Notes under the pieces: generated by a model
What the model saw: the letters and a program-made list of their open reading frames with translations, nothing else
Told to the model about the DNA's origin: nothing
Database searches by the model: none
From: UBA5070 sp035913415
GTDB taxonomy: Bacteria; Fibrobacterota; Fibrobacteria; UBA5070
NCBI GenBank assembly: GCA_035913415.1
Contig: JAMIIV010000229.1
Coordinates: forward strand, 1 to 64,000
DNA: 64,000 bases
Direction: 5' to 3'
Program-made: the position numbers and the translations under genes
Shown here: positions 7,879 to 18,268 of the stretch, piece after piece
Position numbering within the stretch: position 1 is the first letter of the stretch
How the letters are laid out: each line of letters opens with the position of its first letter

Positions 7879-10470
7879 ATGCTTGCAGCCTACCGCCAAC
7901 ACACCGCCGAACGCGAAGCCCTGGGGATCCCCCCTCTCCCCCTGGACGCCAAGCAGACCGCGGAGCTGGTGGAGTTGGTGAAGGCGCCCCCGAGTGGTGA
8001 AGAAGCCTTCCTGCTCGATCTGTTGACCCATCGCGTTCCTCCTGGGGTGGACGACGCAGCGAAGGTCAAGGCGTCCTTCCTGGCCGCAGTGGCGCACGGA
8101 GAGGTCGCAAGTCCGCTGGTGACCCCTCAGAAGGCCACGGAACTGCTCGGCACCATGGTCGGCGGATACAACGTCGGCGCGCTCATCGAGCTGCTCGACA
8201 TCGCGGCCCTGGCACCGATCGCCGCCGAAGGTCTCAAGAAGACCATCCTCATCTTCGACTACTTCACCGATGTGGCCGCCAAGGCCAAGGCCGGCAACGC
8301 TTTCGCACAGGCCGTGATCGCCAGTTGGGCCGAAGCCGAGTGGTTCACCATCCGCTCGGAAGTTCCCGCCAAGCAGACCCTCACCGTCTTCAAGGTCACG
8401 GGCGAGACGAACACCGACGACCTTTCCCCCGCCCCCGATGCCTGGAGTCGCCCCGACATCCCCTTGCACGCCCTGGCCATGCTCAAGAACGCCCGTCCGG
8501 GCATCGTACCGGAAGAGGATGGCAAGCGCGGCCCCATCCAGCAGATCCGCGATCTCGCCGCCAAGGGACATCCGGTGGCGTACGTGGGCGACGTGGTCGG
8601 CACCGGGTCGTCCCGCAAGTCGGCGACGAATTCCGTCTTGTGGTGGACCGGCGAGGACATCCCGTTCGTGCCCAACAAGAAATTCGGAGGCGTCTGCCTG
8701 GGCGGCAAGATCGCGCCGATCTTCTTCAACACCCAGGAAGACGCCGGGGCGCTCCCCATCGAGATCGACGTGACCCGCGTGGAGATGGGCGACACCATCG
8801 AGCTGTCGGTCGACCATGCCAACGGCAATGTCGAGATCCGCAAGGGCGGCGAAGTGGTCGGGGCCTCCATCCTGAAGACTCTCGTGATCCTCGACGAGGT
8901 CCGTTCCGGTGGGCGCATCAACCTGATCATCGGTCGTGGCCTCACCTCGCGTGCCCGCGAATTCCTGGGCTTGGCGCCCAGCACCCTGTTCCGCCTGCCC
9001 CTTTCGCCGCAGAACAAGGTCAAGGGCTACACCTTGGCCCAGAAGATGGTCGGTCGCGCCGTGGGACTTCCCGAAGGTGTGGGCGTGTTGCCCGGCACCT
9101 ACTGCGAGCCCAAGATGACCTCGGTCGGCTCGCAGGATACGACGGGCCCCATGACGCGCGATGAGCTGAAGGACCTCGCCTGCCTGGGGTTCTCCGCCGA
9201 CCTGGTGATGCAGTCCTTCTGCCACACTGCGGCCTACCCCAAGCCGGTCGATGTGAAGACCCACCGCGAGCTTCCGGCCTTCATCTCCAGTCGCGGCGGC
9301 GTGTCCCTGCGCCCTGGCGACGGCGTGATCCACTCGTGGCTCAACCGCATGCTGTTGCCCGACACCGTGGGCACCGGTGGCGATTCGCACACGCGTTTCC
9401 CCATCGGCATCTCGTTCCCGGCAGGATCTGGCCTGGTGGCCTTCGCGGCGGCCACCGGTGTCATGCCCCTGGATATGCCGGAATCCGTCCTGGTGCGGTT
9501 CAAGGGCTCGTTCGAGGCGGCCCAGCAGCGCGGGATCACCCTGCGCGACCTGGTCCACGCCATCCCGCTGTACGCCATCAAGGCGGGTTTGCTCACGGTG
9601 GCCAAGTCGGGCAAGAAGAACGTCTTTTCCGGGCGCATCCTGGAAATCGAGGGTCTTCCCGATCTCAAGGTGGAGCAGGCCTTCGAACTCACCGACGCCT
9701 CGGCCGAGCGCTCCGCCGCCGGTTGCGCGGTGCGTCTGAACAAGGAACCCATCCTCGAGTACATCCACTCGAACATCGTGCTCCTGCAGAGCATGATCAA
9801 GGACGGTTACGCCGACGCCAAGACCCTGCAGCGCCGCATCGACGCCATGAAGGCCTGGGTCGCCAAACCCGAACTGCTCCAGCCCGATCCCGAAGCCGAA
9901 TACGCCGCCGTGATCGAAATCGACATGGCCGACATCGCCGAACCCATCCTGTGCTGCCCCAACGATCCGGACGATGCCAAGACCCTCTCCGAGGTGGCGG
10001 GCGCGAAGATCGACGAGGTATTCATCGGCTCGTGCATGACCAACATCGGGCACTTCCGCGCGGCCTCCAAGTTGCTGGAAGGCAAGAAGGACATCGCGAC
10101 CCGCCTTTGGGTGGCACCTCCCACCAAGATGGACGCGGCCGAGCTGACCAAGGAAGGGCACTATTCCGTGCTGGGTGGTGCCGGTGCCCGCATGGAGATG
10201 CCGGGCTGCTCGCTGTGCATGGGCAACCAGGCGCAGGTGAAGGAGGGTGCCACGGTGGTCAGCACCAGCACCCGCAATTTCCCCAATCGCCTGGGCAAGA
10301 ACACCAACGTCTACCTGGCCTCGGCGGAACTCTCGGCGGTGGCCTCCAAGCTCGGACGAATTCCGACCGCCGACGAATACCGCGCCGAGACCGGCGTGAT
10401 CGCCCAGAACGCCGACACGATCTACCGCTACATGAACTTCGACAAGATCGCCGAGTACACTTCGGTCTGA
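7879..10470 (+). CDS. acnB: Aconitate hydratase B
   Basis: The 863-residue enzyme interconverts citrate and isocitrate in the TCA cycle using a [4Fe-4S] cluster. It aligns with AcnB from its first residues (MLAAYRQH), through the N-terminal HEAT-like domain (LLGTMVGGYN) and the swivel domain motif TNTDDLSPAPDAWSRPDIPL. The cluster ligands are Cys719 (FIGSCMTN), Cys777 and Cys780 (PGCSLCMGN). Length is the usual one for the family. The frame is open to an upstream ATG at 7855, but 7879 matches the family start and has CGGAG 8 bases before it. AcnB proteins can also bind mRNA when the cluster is lost; nothing here tests that. The gene appears to be monocistronic. Confidence 0.96.
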   Translation: MLAAYRQHTAEREALGIPPLPLDAKQTAELVELVKAPPSGEEAFLLDLLTHRVPPGVDDAAKVKASFLAAVAHGEVASPLVTPQKATELLGTMVGGYNVGALIELLDIAALAPIAAEGLKKTILIFDYFTDVAAKAKAGNAFAQAVIASWAEAEWFTIRSEVPAKQTLTVFKVTGETNTDDLSPAPDAWSRPDIPLHALAMLKNARPGIVPEEDGKRGPIQQIRDLAAKGHPVAYVGDVVGTGSSRKSATNSVLWWTGEDIPFVPNKKFGGVCLGGKIAPIFFNTQEDAGALPIEIDVTRVEMGDTIELSVDHANGNVEIRKGGEVVGASILKTLVILDEVRSGGRINLIIGRGLTSRAREFLGLAPSTLFRLPLSPQNKVKGYTLAQKMVGRAVGLPEGVGVLPGTYCEPKMTSVGSQDTTGPMTRDELKDLACLGFSADLVMQSFCHTAAYPKPVDVKTHRELPAFISSRGGVSLRPGDGVIHSWLNRMLLPDTVGTGGDSHTRFPIGISFPAGSGLVAFAAATGVMPLDMPESVLVRFKGSFEAAQQRGITLRDLVHAIPLYAIKAGLLTVAKSGKKNVFSGRILEIEGLPDLKVEQAFELTDASAERSAAGCAVRLNKEPILEYIHSNIVLLQSMIKDGYADAKTLQRRIDAMKAWVAKPELLQPDPEAEYAAVIEIDMADIAEPILCCPNDPDDAKTLSEVAGAKIDEVFIGSCMTNIGHFRAASKLLEGKKDIATRLWVAPPTKMDAAELTKEGHYSVLGGAGARMEMPGCSLCMGNQAQVKEGATVVSTSTRNFPNRLGKNTNVYLASAELSAVASKLGRIPTADEYRAETGVIAQNADTIYRYMNFDKIAEYTSV

Positions 10471-10611
10471 TCGGGTCGGCATCGTTGAGGTCCAGGGCCG
10501 CTTCCGGATTCACCTCCGGGGGCGGTCTTCTTCGTTGCGGGACTCAGGGGAGCAACGCCTATCTTTGGGGATCCCAGTCCCGATGTCCCGCTCGATAGGT
10601 GCTGCACCCCA

Positions 10612-13077
10612 ATGATCCTCTCCCGCACGTTGCAATGGCTCATGCTCCTGTCTTTCGCTGCACTGGCTGCGCCAGTGGGTTGGGGGCCTGTCCCCGTGGG
10701 CGTCCTGCTGGACACCGCGGTGGAACGCGCGGTGTCGGCGGGACTTCGGGTGGACGACCACCAGATCATCGAGGGGCCGTCAGGTCGCGTGGAGTTCCGT
10801 CGCGCATCCCACCGGGATCGGGAGGTGTTGGGGATCCCCACCGATGTCTTGCAGGGAATCGAATACGATCCGGCGCGCCAGGATGTGGTGGTGCACTGGA
10901 CTCGGGTGCGTCGTGGCGATGCGATCCTGGAGTTGAAGCCCCGACTTCACGCATCCAAGTCGGAAGGCCCTGGATATCCGGGAGGCGTCTGGTCCGACCG
11001 ACACGAGCTCCAGGATGGGGATATCCTCGATCGTGCCTGGAGCGTGGTCGATCGGATTCCCCTTCGGGGAGCGGTGACCTTCGGAGACGCGGAGGTTCCG
11101 TTCCAGGTCGAGCAGGATTGGTCCCGTCTGCGCCTGGTGTGGAACCGCTCGGACTCCCTGCATTGGCGCAGTCCCGCAGCGGTCCAGCCCGAGCTGGAAT
11201 CGGTCGGATCGAACCGGGTTCTGACGTGGCGCGGGAGTGCGGCCCTCGTCGGCGCCGATCGGATCGAGTGGAGCTCCTTCGGCGGTTGGAACGGGGTGGG
11301 CGACTGGCTCGCGCCGTGGTTCGAACCGAGCGCGGTGTCGGGACCGCTGGTTGCGGCTGCCGTGGCCGAGATCCGCTCGAGGGAGCAGGGCGAAGAGGGG
11401 CAAATCCTGGCGGCGTTGCAACGGGCTCAGGATCTGCGGGAGGACGGGATGACCGTCGGAGGCTTCCGGGTCGCGGGCCTTCGCCCCCCCAAGGAGCCGG
11501 ATGCCGTGCTCCGCTCGGGCAAAGGGGATGCGGCGGACAAGGCGATGGTGCTTCTGGCGCTGCTTCGCGGCCTGGGGATTTCCGCGCACCCGGTGGTGGC
11601 CGCCCGCCCCGGCACCTTCTTGTCGGGACGGTTGGCACGGCCCTCGAACCTCCTCGACCGCTTCCTGGTTCGCGTCGAGGTGGGAGGGAAGACCTACCTG
11701 CTGCAGTCCATGAATCCGGCGACCGTTGGAGGACTCGCGCTCCAGGCCTCGTGGGACGACGCCCGGATCCTGCCGCTGGGTCCCGCCTCAGGCGGCTTCC
11801 TCCCGGCTCCGATGCGGACGGATTCCGTCCCAGAGGTGGATTTGCAGGTCGATGTCGATGCCTCCTCGTTCCTGGAGCGCTCCAAGGTGTCGTGGAAACT
11901 CGTGGCCCGGGGTTGGGTGGCGGCTGCGATCCGGCAGGATTTGTCGCTCGCGGAAGGAATCCACGGAGCGAAGGGCCGGGAAGACATGGATGCCGACTTC
12001 ACGGACCATCTGGCCGACGATCCGGCGCTCGATTCCCTGGGACGGGACGATGGCATCTCTGTCACCGGCGAGCATGGCGCGCTTGTCTGGGAGGCATTCC
12101 AGGAGGACTGGTGGATGGGTCGCTTCCAGGCGCAGCCGGTGATCCGCTTGATGGACAACTTGCGCGAGCAAGCGAGGGATGCGCTCGGATTTCGTTTTTC
12201 CGCGACCCGTCTGCGCGGGGTGTTGGTGGTGCGGTTGCCGGATGGCGCATCCGACCAGGATTCCGTTCATACGAGTGTTGCTCGTGCCGGGGCTCGCTGC
12301 GGCGTGAGCAAGTCGATCCGGGATGGGGTGTTGCGCTTCGACTGGGAATTCTCGAGTCCGGCCCTCGAGGTGGAGGGGGATTCCCTGGACAGTTGGCTGG
12401 AAACCCTCGATTCGATCCGCAGCCTGAGCGAGTTCACCATCGAGCAGGATCGGCGCAGCGCGGGCCAGCGGATCGCCCACATCGCCGGTCGAGTCCAATG
12501 GGTGTTCGCGGGGTTCTTCGCCCTGGTGCTGGCCTGCGGCCTGTGGGTGCACCGGATCGTCTGGAGGCGCAATCCCGCCCGCCGGGAGCAGGTCTTCGGC
12601 AAGGCCGTCGTGTCCACTCCGGCATGGTGGTCGTTGTATCCCGCCACCTTGGGACTGTCCGCCGCGTGGGCCCTGTGGGGCCTGGTGGAGACCTTGCCCG
12701 GGGTGCTCGGGCTGGACGATGGTCCGTACCGCTCGGTTCCGTTCCTGGAGCGGATGATGGAATTCCACGCCTGCTCGGCCCGTCTGTTCGTGTTGCCGGG
12801 CTTCGTGCTCCTGTTCCAACTGTTCCGTGCGCGCCGCACCTCGTTCCGGGGGCTCAACGTCCTGTACCTGCTGATCGCGTCGTTGTGGTTCCTGCTGGAG
12901 GGGTGGCTGCGCCTGGGCTTCGGGCGCATCGACCTCTTCCGCGTGGGCGTCATGGTGGGGTTGTTCGCGCTGTGGCAGTTCTGGATGGTGTATTTCTCGA
13001 GATCCACCCTGGCGCCGACGGTTTTTCGCAACGAGTGGACTCCGTCCACGGACGGCCAAGCCGATCCCGAAGCGTGA
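10612..13077 (+). CDS. DUF3857/transglutaminase-like membrane protein with lost catalytic triad
   Basis: The 821-residue protein has a signal peptide, a long periplasmic beta-rich part, a transglutaminase-like core at about 295-390 and four C-terminal membrane segments from about 630 (AGFFALVLACGLWV) to 805. The plan resembles DUF3857-transglutaminase-DUF2569 proteins. The canonical GDCKD active-site block reads GDAADKA here (around residue 305), so the catalytic Cys is Ala. The expected His and Asp are also absent: the following strands read LDRFLVRVEV and YLLQSMNP. It is therefore a probable pseudoenzyme. It precedes a transporter gene by 34 bases. The function is unknown; a peptide- or glycan-binding role is only a guess. 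Confidence 0.65.
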   Translation: MILSRTLQWLMLLSFAALAAPVGWGPVPVGVLLDTAVERAVSAGLRVDDHQIIEGPSGRVEFRRASHRDREVLGIPTDVLQGIEYDPARQDVVVHWTRVRRGDAILELKPRLHASKSEGPGYPGGVWSDRHELQDGDILDRAWSVVDRIPLRGAVTFGDAEVPFQVEQDWSRLRLVWNRSDSLHWRSPAAVQPELESVGSNRVLTWRGSAALVGADRIEWSSFGGWNGVGDWLAPWFEPSAVSGPLVAAAVAEIRSREQGEEGQILAALQRAQDLREDGMTVGGFRVAGLRPPKEPDAVLRSGKGDAADKAMVLLALLRGLGISAHPVVAARPGTFLSGRLARPSNLLDRFLVRVEVGGKTYLLQSMNPATVGGLALQASWDDARILPLGPASGGFLPAPMRTDSVPEVDLQVDVDASSFLERSKVSWKLVARGWVAAAIRQDLSLAEGIHGAKGREDMDADFTDHLADDPALDSLGRDDGISVTGEHGALVWEAFQEDWWMGRFQAQPVIRLMDNLREQARDALGFRFSATRLRGVLVVRLPDGASDQDSVHTSVARAGARCGVSKSIRDGVLRFDWEFSSPALEVEGDSLDSWLETLDSIRSLSEFTIEQDRRSAGQRIAHIAGRVQWVFAGFFALVLACGLWVHRIVWRRNPARREQVFGKAVVSTPAWWSLYPATLGLSAAWALWGLVETLPGVLGLDDGPYRSVPFLERMMEFHACSARLFVLPGFVLLFQLFRARRTSFRGLNVLYLLIASLWFLLEGWLRLGFGRIDLFRVGVMVGLFALWQFWMVYFSRSTLAPTVFRNEWTPSTDGQADPEA

Positions 13078-13111
13078 TGGGGGAAGCCGGGGTAGGCTAG
13101 CTTTCAAGATC

Positions 13112-13975
13112 ATGGCACGTTTTGTCGCGATCCTGTCGGCCCTGGGGCTCGGCGCCCTTCTTCCGGGGCTTTCCCCGTGGGCGTGGCTGATCCGCTGGAT
13201 CCTGGTCTTCATGCTGTTCCTGGCCTTCCTGGAGCTCGATCCGCGCACGGCACGGCCGGTGAAGCCCCATCTGAAACTGGTGCTGGTCTGGCCGCTGGTG
13301 GCGCTCATGGGTTGGTTGGCGCTGCGGCCCTTCGGCGAACAAGCCGCCCTGGCCGGGTTCCTGGTCGGTGGCACTCCCACCGCCACCGCCGCGCCCGTCA
13401 TCACGCGGCTCCTGGGCGGGCAGATCGGGTTTGTGACAGTTTCCGTCCTGGGATCCAATCTCCTGGCGGCGCTGCTCCTGCCGACGGCCCTGTCGTTCCT
13501 TCCCGGCGCGCACGCATCCGGTGCGGGGGCTGGGCCATTGACCGATACTGTGGCCCTCATCGTCGGCCCTCTGTTGCTTGCGCAGACCATCCGCTGGTTG
13601 TCTCCGGCCGCCGCCACCCGCCTCCGACGCCTGCGTGTCGCGAGTTTCCCCTTGTGGGTGATCGCCCTGGCGCTGGTGGCCTCGCGCACCAGCAGGTTTC
13701 TCCTGGACCACCCCGAAGTGCCGCGTCTGCAGATCGCGGCGATCTTCGCGGGCACCGCGCTTTTGTGCGCGGTGAATTTCCTTCTGGGACGGCTCGCGGG
13801 GCGCCCCGGGCTGGAGCTCGAGGCCGGGCAGTCCCTCGGACAGAAGAACACCATGCTCACCCTGTGGCTGGGCTTGACCGCGGCCGGACCCGTGGCGGCC
13901 TTGGGCCCGGCGAGCTACGTGTTGTGGCACAACCTGTGGAACGGGATCCAATTGTCCCGGAAAGGCCGCTCATGA
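13112..13975 (+). CDS. BASS-family transporter-like membrane protein
   Basis: The 287-residue protein is almost entirely hydrophobic, with about eight to nine membrane segments. It has hallmarks of the bile acid:sodium symporter superfamily: the GGTPTATAAPVI segment around residue 86 in the first core repeat, and GQSLGQKNTMLTLWLGL around residue 240 in the second, followed by YVLWHNLWNG. The substrate cannot be read from sequence; relatives move organic anions, pantoate or bile-acid-like compounds with sodium. Its stop overlaps the start of the next gene (ATGA), so the two are translationally coupled. Confidence 0.75.
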   Translation: MARFVAILSALGLGALLPGLSPWAWLIRWILVFMLFLAFLELDPRTARPVKPHLKLVLVWPLVALMGWLALRPFGEQAALAGFLVGGTPTATAAPVITRLLGGQIGFVTVSVLGSNLLAALLLPTALSFLPGAHASGAGAGPLTDTVALIVGPLLLAQTIRWLSPAAATRLRRLRVASFPLWVIALALVASRTSRFLLDHPEVPRLQIAAIFAGTALLCAVNFLLGRLAGRPGLELEAGQSLGQKNTMLTLWLGLTAAGPVAALGPASYVLWHNLWNGIQLSRKGRS

Positions 13976-14838
13976 GACGCGCCTGGTTGCACCACGAACC
14001 GATACCCCTCACCACGCGGGTATCGGCGCCGGATGGGACGGAATCCGTCGAACCGATGCGCCAGGCGCGCGACGGCGAAGTGGTGGTCCGCGTCGATCGT
14101 CGGTGGGATGCGTGCGGATTGGGCCCGGACGGTGCGGTCGTCGAAGTGCTCGCCGCCCAGGAGAAGGACGAGTTGGTCCCGGGGGATCGCCTGGCCGTGT
14201 TCGCCTCGGCTCCCTGCGGACACTGCGAGACCTGCCGTCGTGGGCACGCTCCGCTGTGCCTGGATGCCGCTCGGGTGCTGGTCCCTTCGTTCCGATGCGA
14301 TCATCTGGTCCTGCCCGCCTGGATCGCGCGCCGGGGGCGCGTGCGCCTTCCGGTGGCGCTTTCCGATGGAGCCGCCGCCGCCCTGGGGGCTCGCGCCTGG
14401 GTTCTGCGCGCGTTGCGCCGCATCGCGCCCGACAATCCTCTGCGGATCCTGGTCTTGTCAAGCGGGGCCGAGGCGGAATTCCTGGGGCGCCTGCTCGAGA
14501 CGCGGTGGCCGGATGCCCGTCGAGTCCTGCTGGGTTCGGCCCGGGCCGAGGGCTTCCATGCCGCGGCTCCCGACGCCCCTTCGGCCTTGGGCGCGCTGGA
14601 ATTTCCTGCGGATTTTGTCCTGGCCTTGCACGATCTCGACGGCGCGGAGCTCTCGTCCGTGGTCGCCCCCGGTGCCCGGGTGGCGCTGGCTCGCGGTGCC
14701 GCGCTGTCCACACCTGGGGCGTTGTGGGACCGCGAGGTCCTGGCCGCGTCGGCGACCTCGGCCGTGGGCGAGGATATGGAAGCCTGGCGGCGATGGTTTC
14801 CGGCCTTCTCCGAGCGCTGGGGCGATCTGGACGCCTGA
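13972..14838 (+). CDS. Degenerate zinc-type alcohol-dehydrogenase-like protein
   Basis: The 288-residue protein belongs to the medium-chain dehydrogenase family by its GDRLAVFASAPCGHCETC stretch and the following C, which keep the four-Cys structural zinc lobe. The catalytic zinc site is missing: the usual segment with the GHE motif is deleted, so the chain runs from DACGLG straight into AVVEVLAAQEKDELVPGD. The nucleotide-binding GxGxxG is also unrecognisable (VLSSGAEAEFLG). It is about 50-60 residues shorter than active members. ATG 13972 overlaps the upstream stop (ATGA). It probably does not act as a dehydrogenase; its role beside the transporter is unknown. Confidence 0.6.
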   Translation: MRRAWLHHEPIPLTTRVSAPDGTESVEPMRQARDGEVVVRVDRRWDACGLGPDGAVVEVLAAQEKDELVPGDRLAVFASAPCGHCETCRRGHAPLCLDAARVLVPSFRCDHLVLPAWIARRGRVRLPVALSDGAAAALGARAWVLRALRRIAPDNPLRILVLSSGAEAEFLGRLLETRWPDARRVLLGSARAEGFHAAAPDAPSALGALEFPADFVLALHDLDGAELSSVVAPGARVALARGAALSTPGALWDREVLAASATSAVGEDMEAWRRWFPAFSERWGDLDA

Positions 14839-14990
14839 GCCGAGATCCCGCAAGAGGGCCGGGCGTGCGACTCGCCGCCTCGACCGCGTCTACGACTTTT
14901 GCCTCCCTCCCCGCCCACCCGCCAGGTGCGCCGTCGGTCGGACAAAAGCCTAGGCATCAAACGATTCCGCGAGCATCACATCCCTCTCTA

Positions 14991-15017
14991 TCCCGGGATC
15001 CAGGCAGGATCCCGGGA
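14991..15017. repeat. Perfect 11-bp inverted repeat
   Basis: TCCCGGGATCC (14991-15001) and its complement (15007-15017) flank a 5-base loop. No T-run follows on the plus strand. It lies between the end of the dehydrogenase-like gene and the gpmI terminator and could help stop plus-strand transcription. The rest of 14839-15080 shows no gene. Confidence 0.45.
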
Positions 15018-15081
15018 CTTCGCGCGCGGAATTCCGGCGGGTCGGGTGGTGCGTCGGCGGGGAGGGGGCGCCGGGTCCCTG

Positions 15082-15123
15082 CAAACGAAAAGACGCCCCC
15101 GGCACGGTCACCGGGAGCGTCTT
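15082..15123 (-). terminator. gpmI terminator
   Basis: On the minus strand a 13-bp stem with one mismatch (AAGACGCTCCCGG paired across 15090-15123, 8-base loop) runs into TTTTCGTTT. It lies 30 bases after the gpmI stop and is a typical Rho-independent terminator. Confidence 0.85.
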
Positions 15124-15152
15124 GACAGATTCCGTCTAAACGGCGGGGGCGA

Positions 15153-16781
<1,629 letters not shown>

Positions 16782-16848
16782 GGTGTGGATCTTCCGGTGG
16801 TTGGTGGTATGGGGAACGTTGGTGCGGCTGGTTCGGATCGCGGAGCGA

Positions 16849-17727
16849 TCATTCCAGCGGGGCGAGGAGATTTTTTTCCCAGCCCAGCGAGAGTTCGAAC
16901 CTGGGTTCGGCTTCGCGCAATTCGTGGCGGATCCAGAAATCGAGCCGGGCGCGCGCGCTCCAGTAGCGCATGAGCGCGCTGGGGGAGCGACTGGAGAACG
17001 GCCAGGCTTGCACCCAGACTCCCGCCCGGTCGCGGGTGTACCCGGCCTCGACGGAATTGAGTTGGTTGTAGGCCACCCCCCAGGCCGAAAGGAAGGGCCG
17101 GGCGACCAGGTAACCGATGGAGGCGTCCCAGCGGAGGAGGTCGTCCCGGTTGGAGGTCGGGATGTCTTCGGAGGGGATGTAGAGGGAATCGCGGGAGTCG
17201 TCGATGTCCAGGCGGCTCCAATCGAAGCGAAAACGCCCCTGCACGGGACCGAACTCCTTCTGGAGGGAGGCCGAGCCGGTGAATTCGTCGCCCCAACGCG
17301 CCTCGCCCCATTCCCAGTCGTCCCAGATGCGATCCTCGGTCTTGGGGCTGCGGGAACGCTGCAGTGAGGCGAGCCCCCAGGGGAAGGCGATGCGGCGGTA
17401 GTCGAGGGAGGCCTGGAGCAGACTCACCGGCTGCATGACCAGCCGGGCGCCCACATGGCCTTCGTGGGAGCGCGCCGAGGTGGAAAATTCCAGTCCCATG
17501 AAGTTGTAGGTGAACCAGTCCGAGGGACTCTCGAACAGGGGTTCTCGCCAGCCGAACCACCCATTGAGGCCTCCGCCGTACGGGTTGGCGACGGCGTCCG
17601 TGCGCCATCCGAGGTAGGAGCCGCGGACGGGAGGAACCAGGGACTGGGCGGCTTCGGTCGCGGCCGGGGAGGCGGATGCGATCGCGGTGGCCGCGAGAAA
17701 GGCGATGGACGTGCTGTGGTTGACCAT
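16849..17727 (-). CDS. Secreted protein, probable outer-membrane beta-barrel
   Basis: The 292-residue product is not assigned to a family. ATG 17727 is chosen because it begins a signal peptide (MVNHSTSIAFLAATAIASASP, cleavage after about residue 27); the frame is open further upstream but that part is low-complexity Arg/Ser sequence. The mature part is rich in alternating hydrophobic/aromatic strands (GGLNGWFGW, WFTYNFMGLEF, GARLVMQPV, LLQASLDYRRI, GRFRFDWSRLDI, YLVARPFLSAWGVAYNQL, RFELSLGWEKN), the pattern of a small outer-membrane barrel. It lies 67 bases upstream of gpmI on the same strand, and divergently from the next gene with about 46 bases between the starts. Confidence 0.6.
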   Translation of the reverse strand: MVNHSTSIAFLAATAIASASPAATEAAQSLVPPVRGSYLGWRTDAVANPYGGGLNGWFGWREPLFESPSDWFTYNFMGLEFSTSARSHEGHVGARLVMQPVSLLQASLDYRRIAFPWGLASLQRSRSPKTEDRIWDDWEWGEARWGDEFTGSASLQKEFGPVQGRFRFDWSRLDIDDSRDSLYIPSEDIPTSNRDDLLRWDASIGYLVARPFLSAWGVAYNQLNSVEAGYTRDRAGVWVQAWPFSSRSPSALMRYWSARARLDFWIRHELREAEPRFELSLGWEKNLLAPLE

Positions 17728-17756
17728 ATGGGGTAGTGTCGAAAGATAGCTTGGGG

Positions 17757-17765
17757 TGCTATTTT
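17757..17765 (+). promoter_or_regulatory. Possible extended -10 for the gene at 17774
   Basis: TGCTATTTT gives an extended TGn plus TATTTT -10 box. The predicted transcript start falls at about 17772-17774, at the ATG of the following gene, which lacks a Shine-Dalgarno. This would make a leaderless message. No good -35 is visible. Confidence 0.35.
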
Positions 17766-17773
17766 CCTGGCCG

Positions 17774-18268
17774 ATGCTCCTACCCGACGACCTGGCTGGC
17801 CCGGTCCTCGCCCATTTCGCACGGCTCCTCGGCAGACCCATCGCCGACCGCCATGAACTCGCCGCGCTTCCGGCGGCCGAGCTCCTGCGCCTGGCCGATC
17901 GCCTTCCCGATGGATTCCTGCCGGCACTCGTCGGCATGCTCAAGGGAGCGGGGCCTGGGGTTTTCGAAAAGCTTCTGGGGGAGCACGACGAAGTCCATCG
18001 CGACGCCTCGGAACGATTCTTCCGGCGCTACATGGCAATGGTCCTGGAGCCCGACGACCTGGGCGACTTCAACCCCCTCGAGGCCTGGCTCCCCGCCGAG
18101 GCCTGCCAGGATCTCGCGTTCCTCGCCTCGCGCCAGGCCTTTTTCCTGCGCCAGGAGATCGGGGTCGTCAATTCCTGGATGGCGGCTCACTTCGGATTGG
18201 GCCCGTTCGATCCCGGTGCCCAGGAAGAAGCGTGGAACGCCTTGTGGACGCGGATCACCTCGACATGA
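17774..18268 (+). CDS. Unknown protein coupled to ClpS-like adaptor
   Basis: A soluble acidic, mostly helical 164-residue protein with no motif I recognise. Recurrent features are LPDDLAGPVLAHF at the start, ELLRLADRLPDGFLPALVGML, RRYMAMVLEPDDLGDF and EAWNALWTRI at the end. An alternative GTG start at 17756 would add six residues. I prefer ATG 17774 because it coincides with a plausible leaderless promoter. The stop overlaps the ATG of the ClpS-like gene (ATGA at 18265-18268), so the two are made together. A link to proteolysis is inferred from that position only. Confidence 0.6.
   Translation: MLLPDDLAGPVLAHFARLLGRPIADRHELAALPAAELLRLADRLPDGFLPALVGMLKGAGPGVFEKLLGEHDEVHRDASERFFRRYMAMVLEPDDLGDFNPLEAWLPAEACQDLAFLASRQAFFLRQEIGVVNSWMAAHFGLGPFDPGAQEEAWNALWTRITST

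Noticed and set aside
7828..10482. Minus-strand open frame covering acnB
   Set aside because: The plus-strand frame encodes aconitase B with all cluster ligands; the antisense frame has no similarity to any domain.
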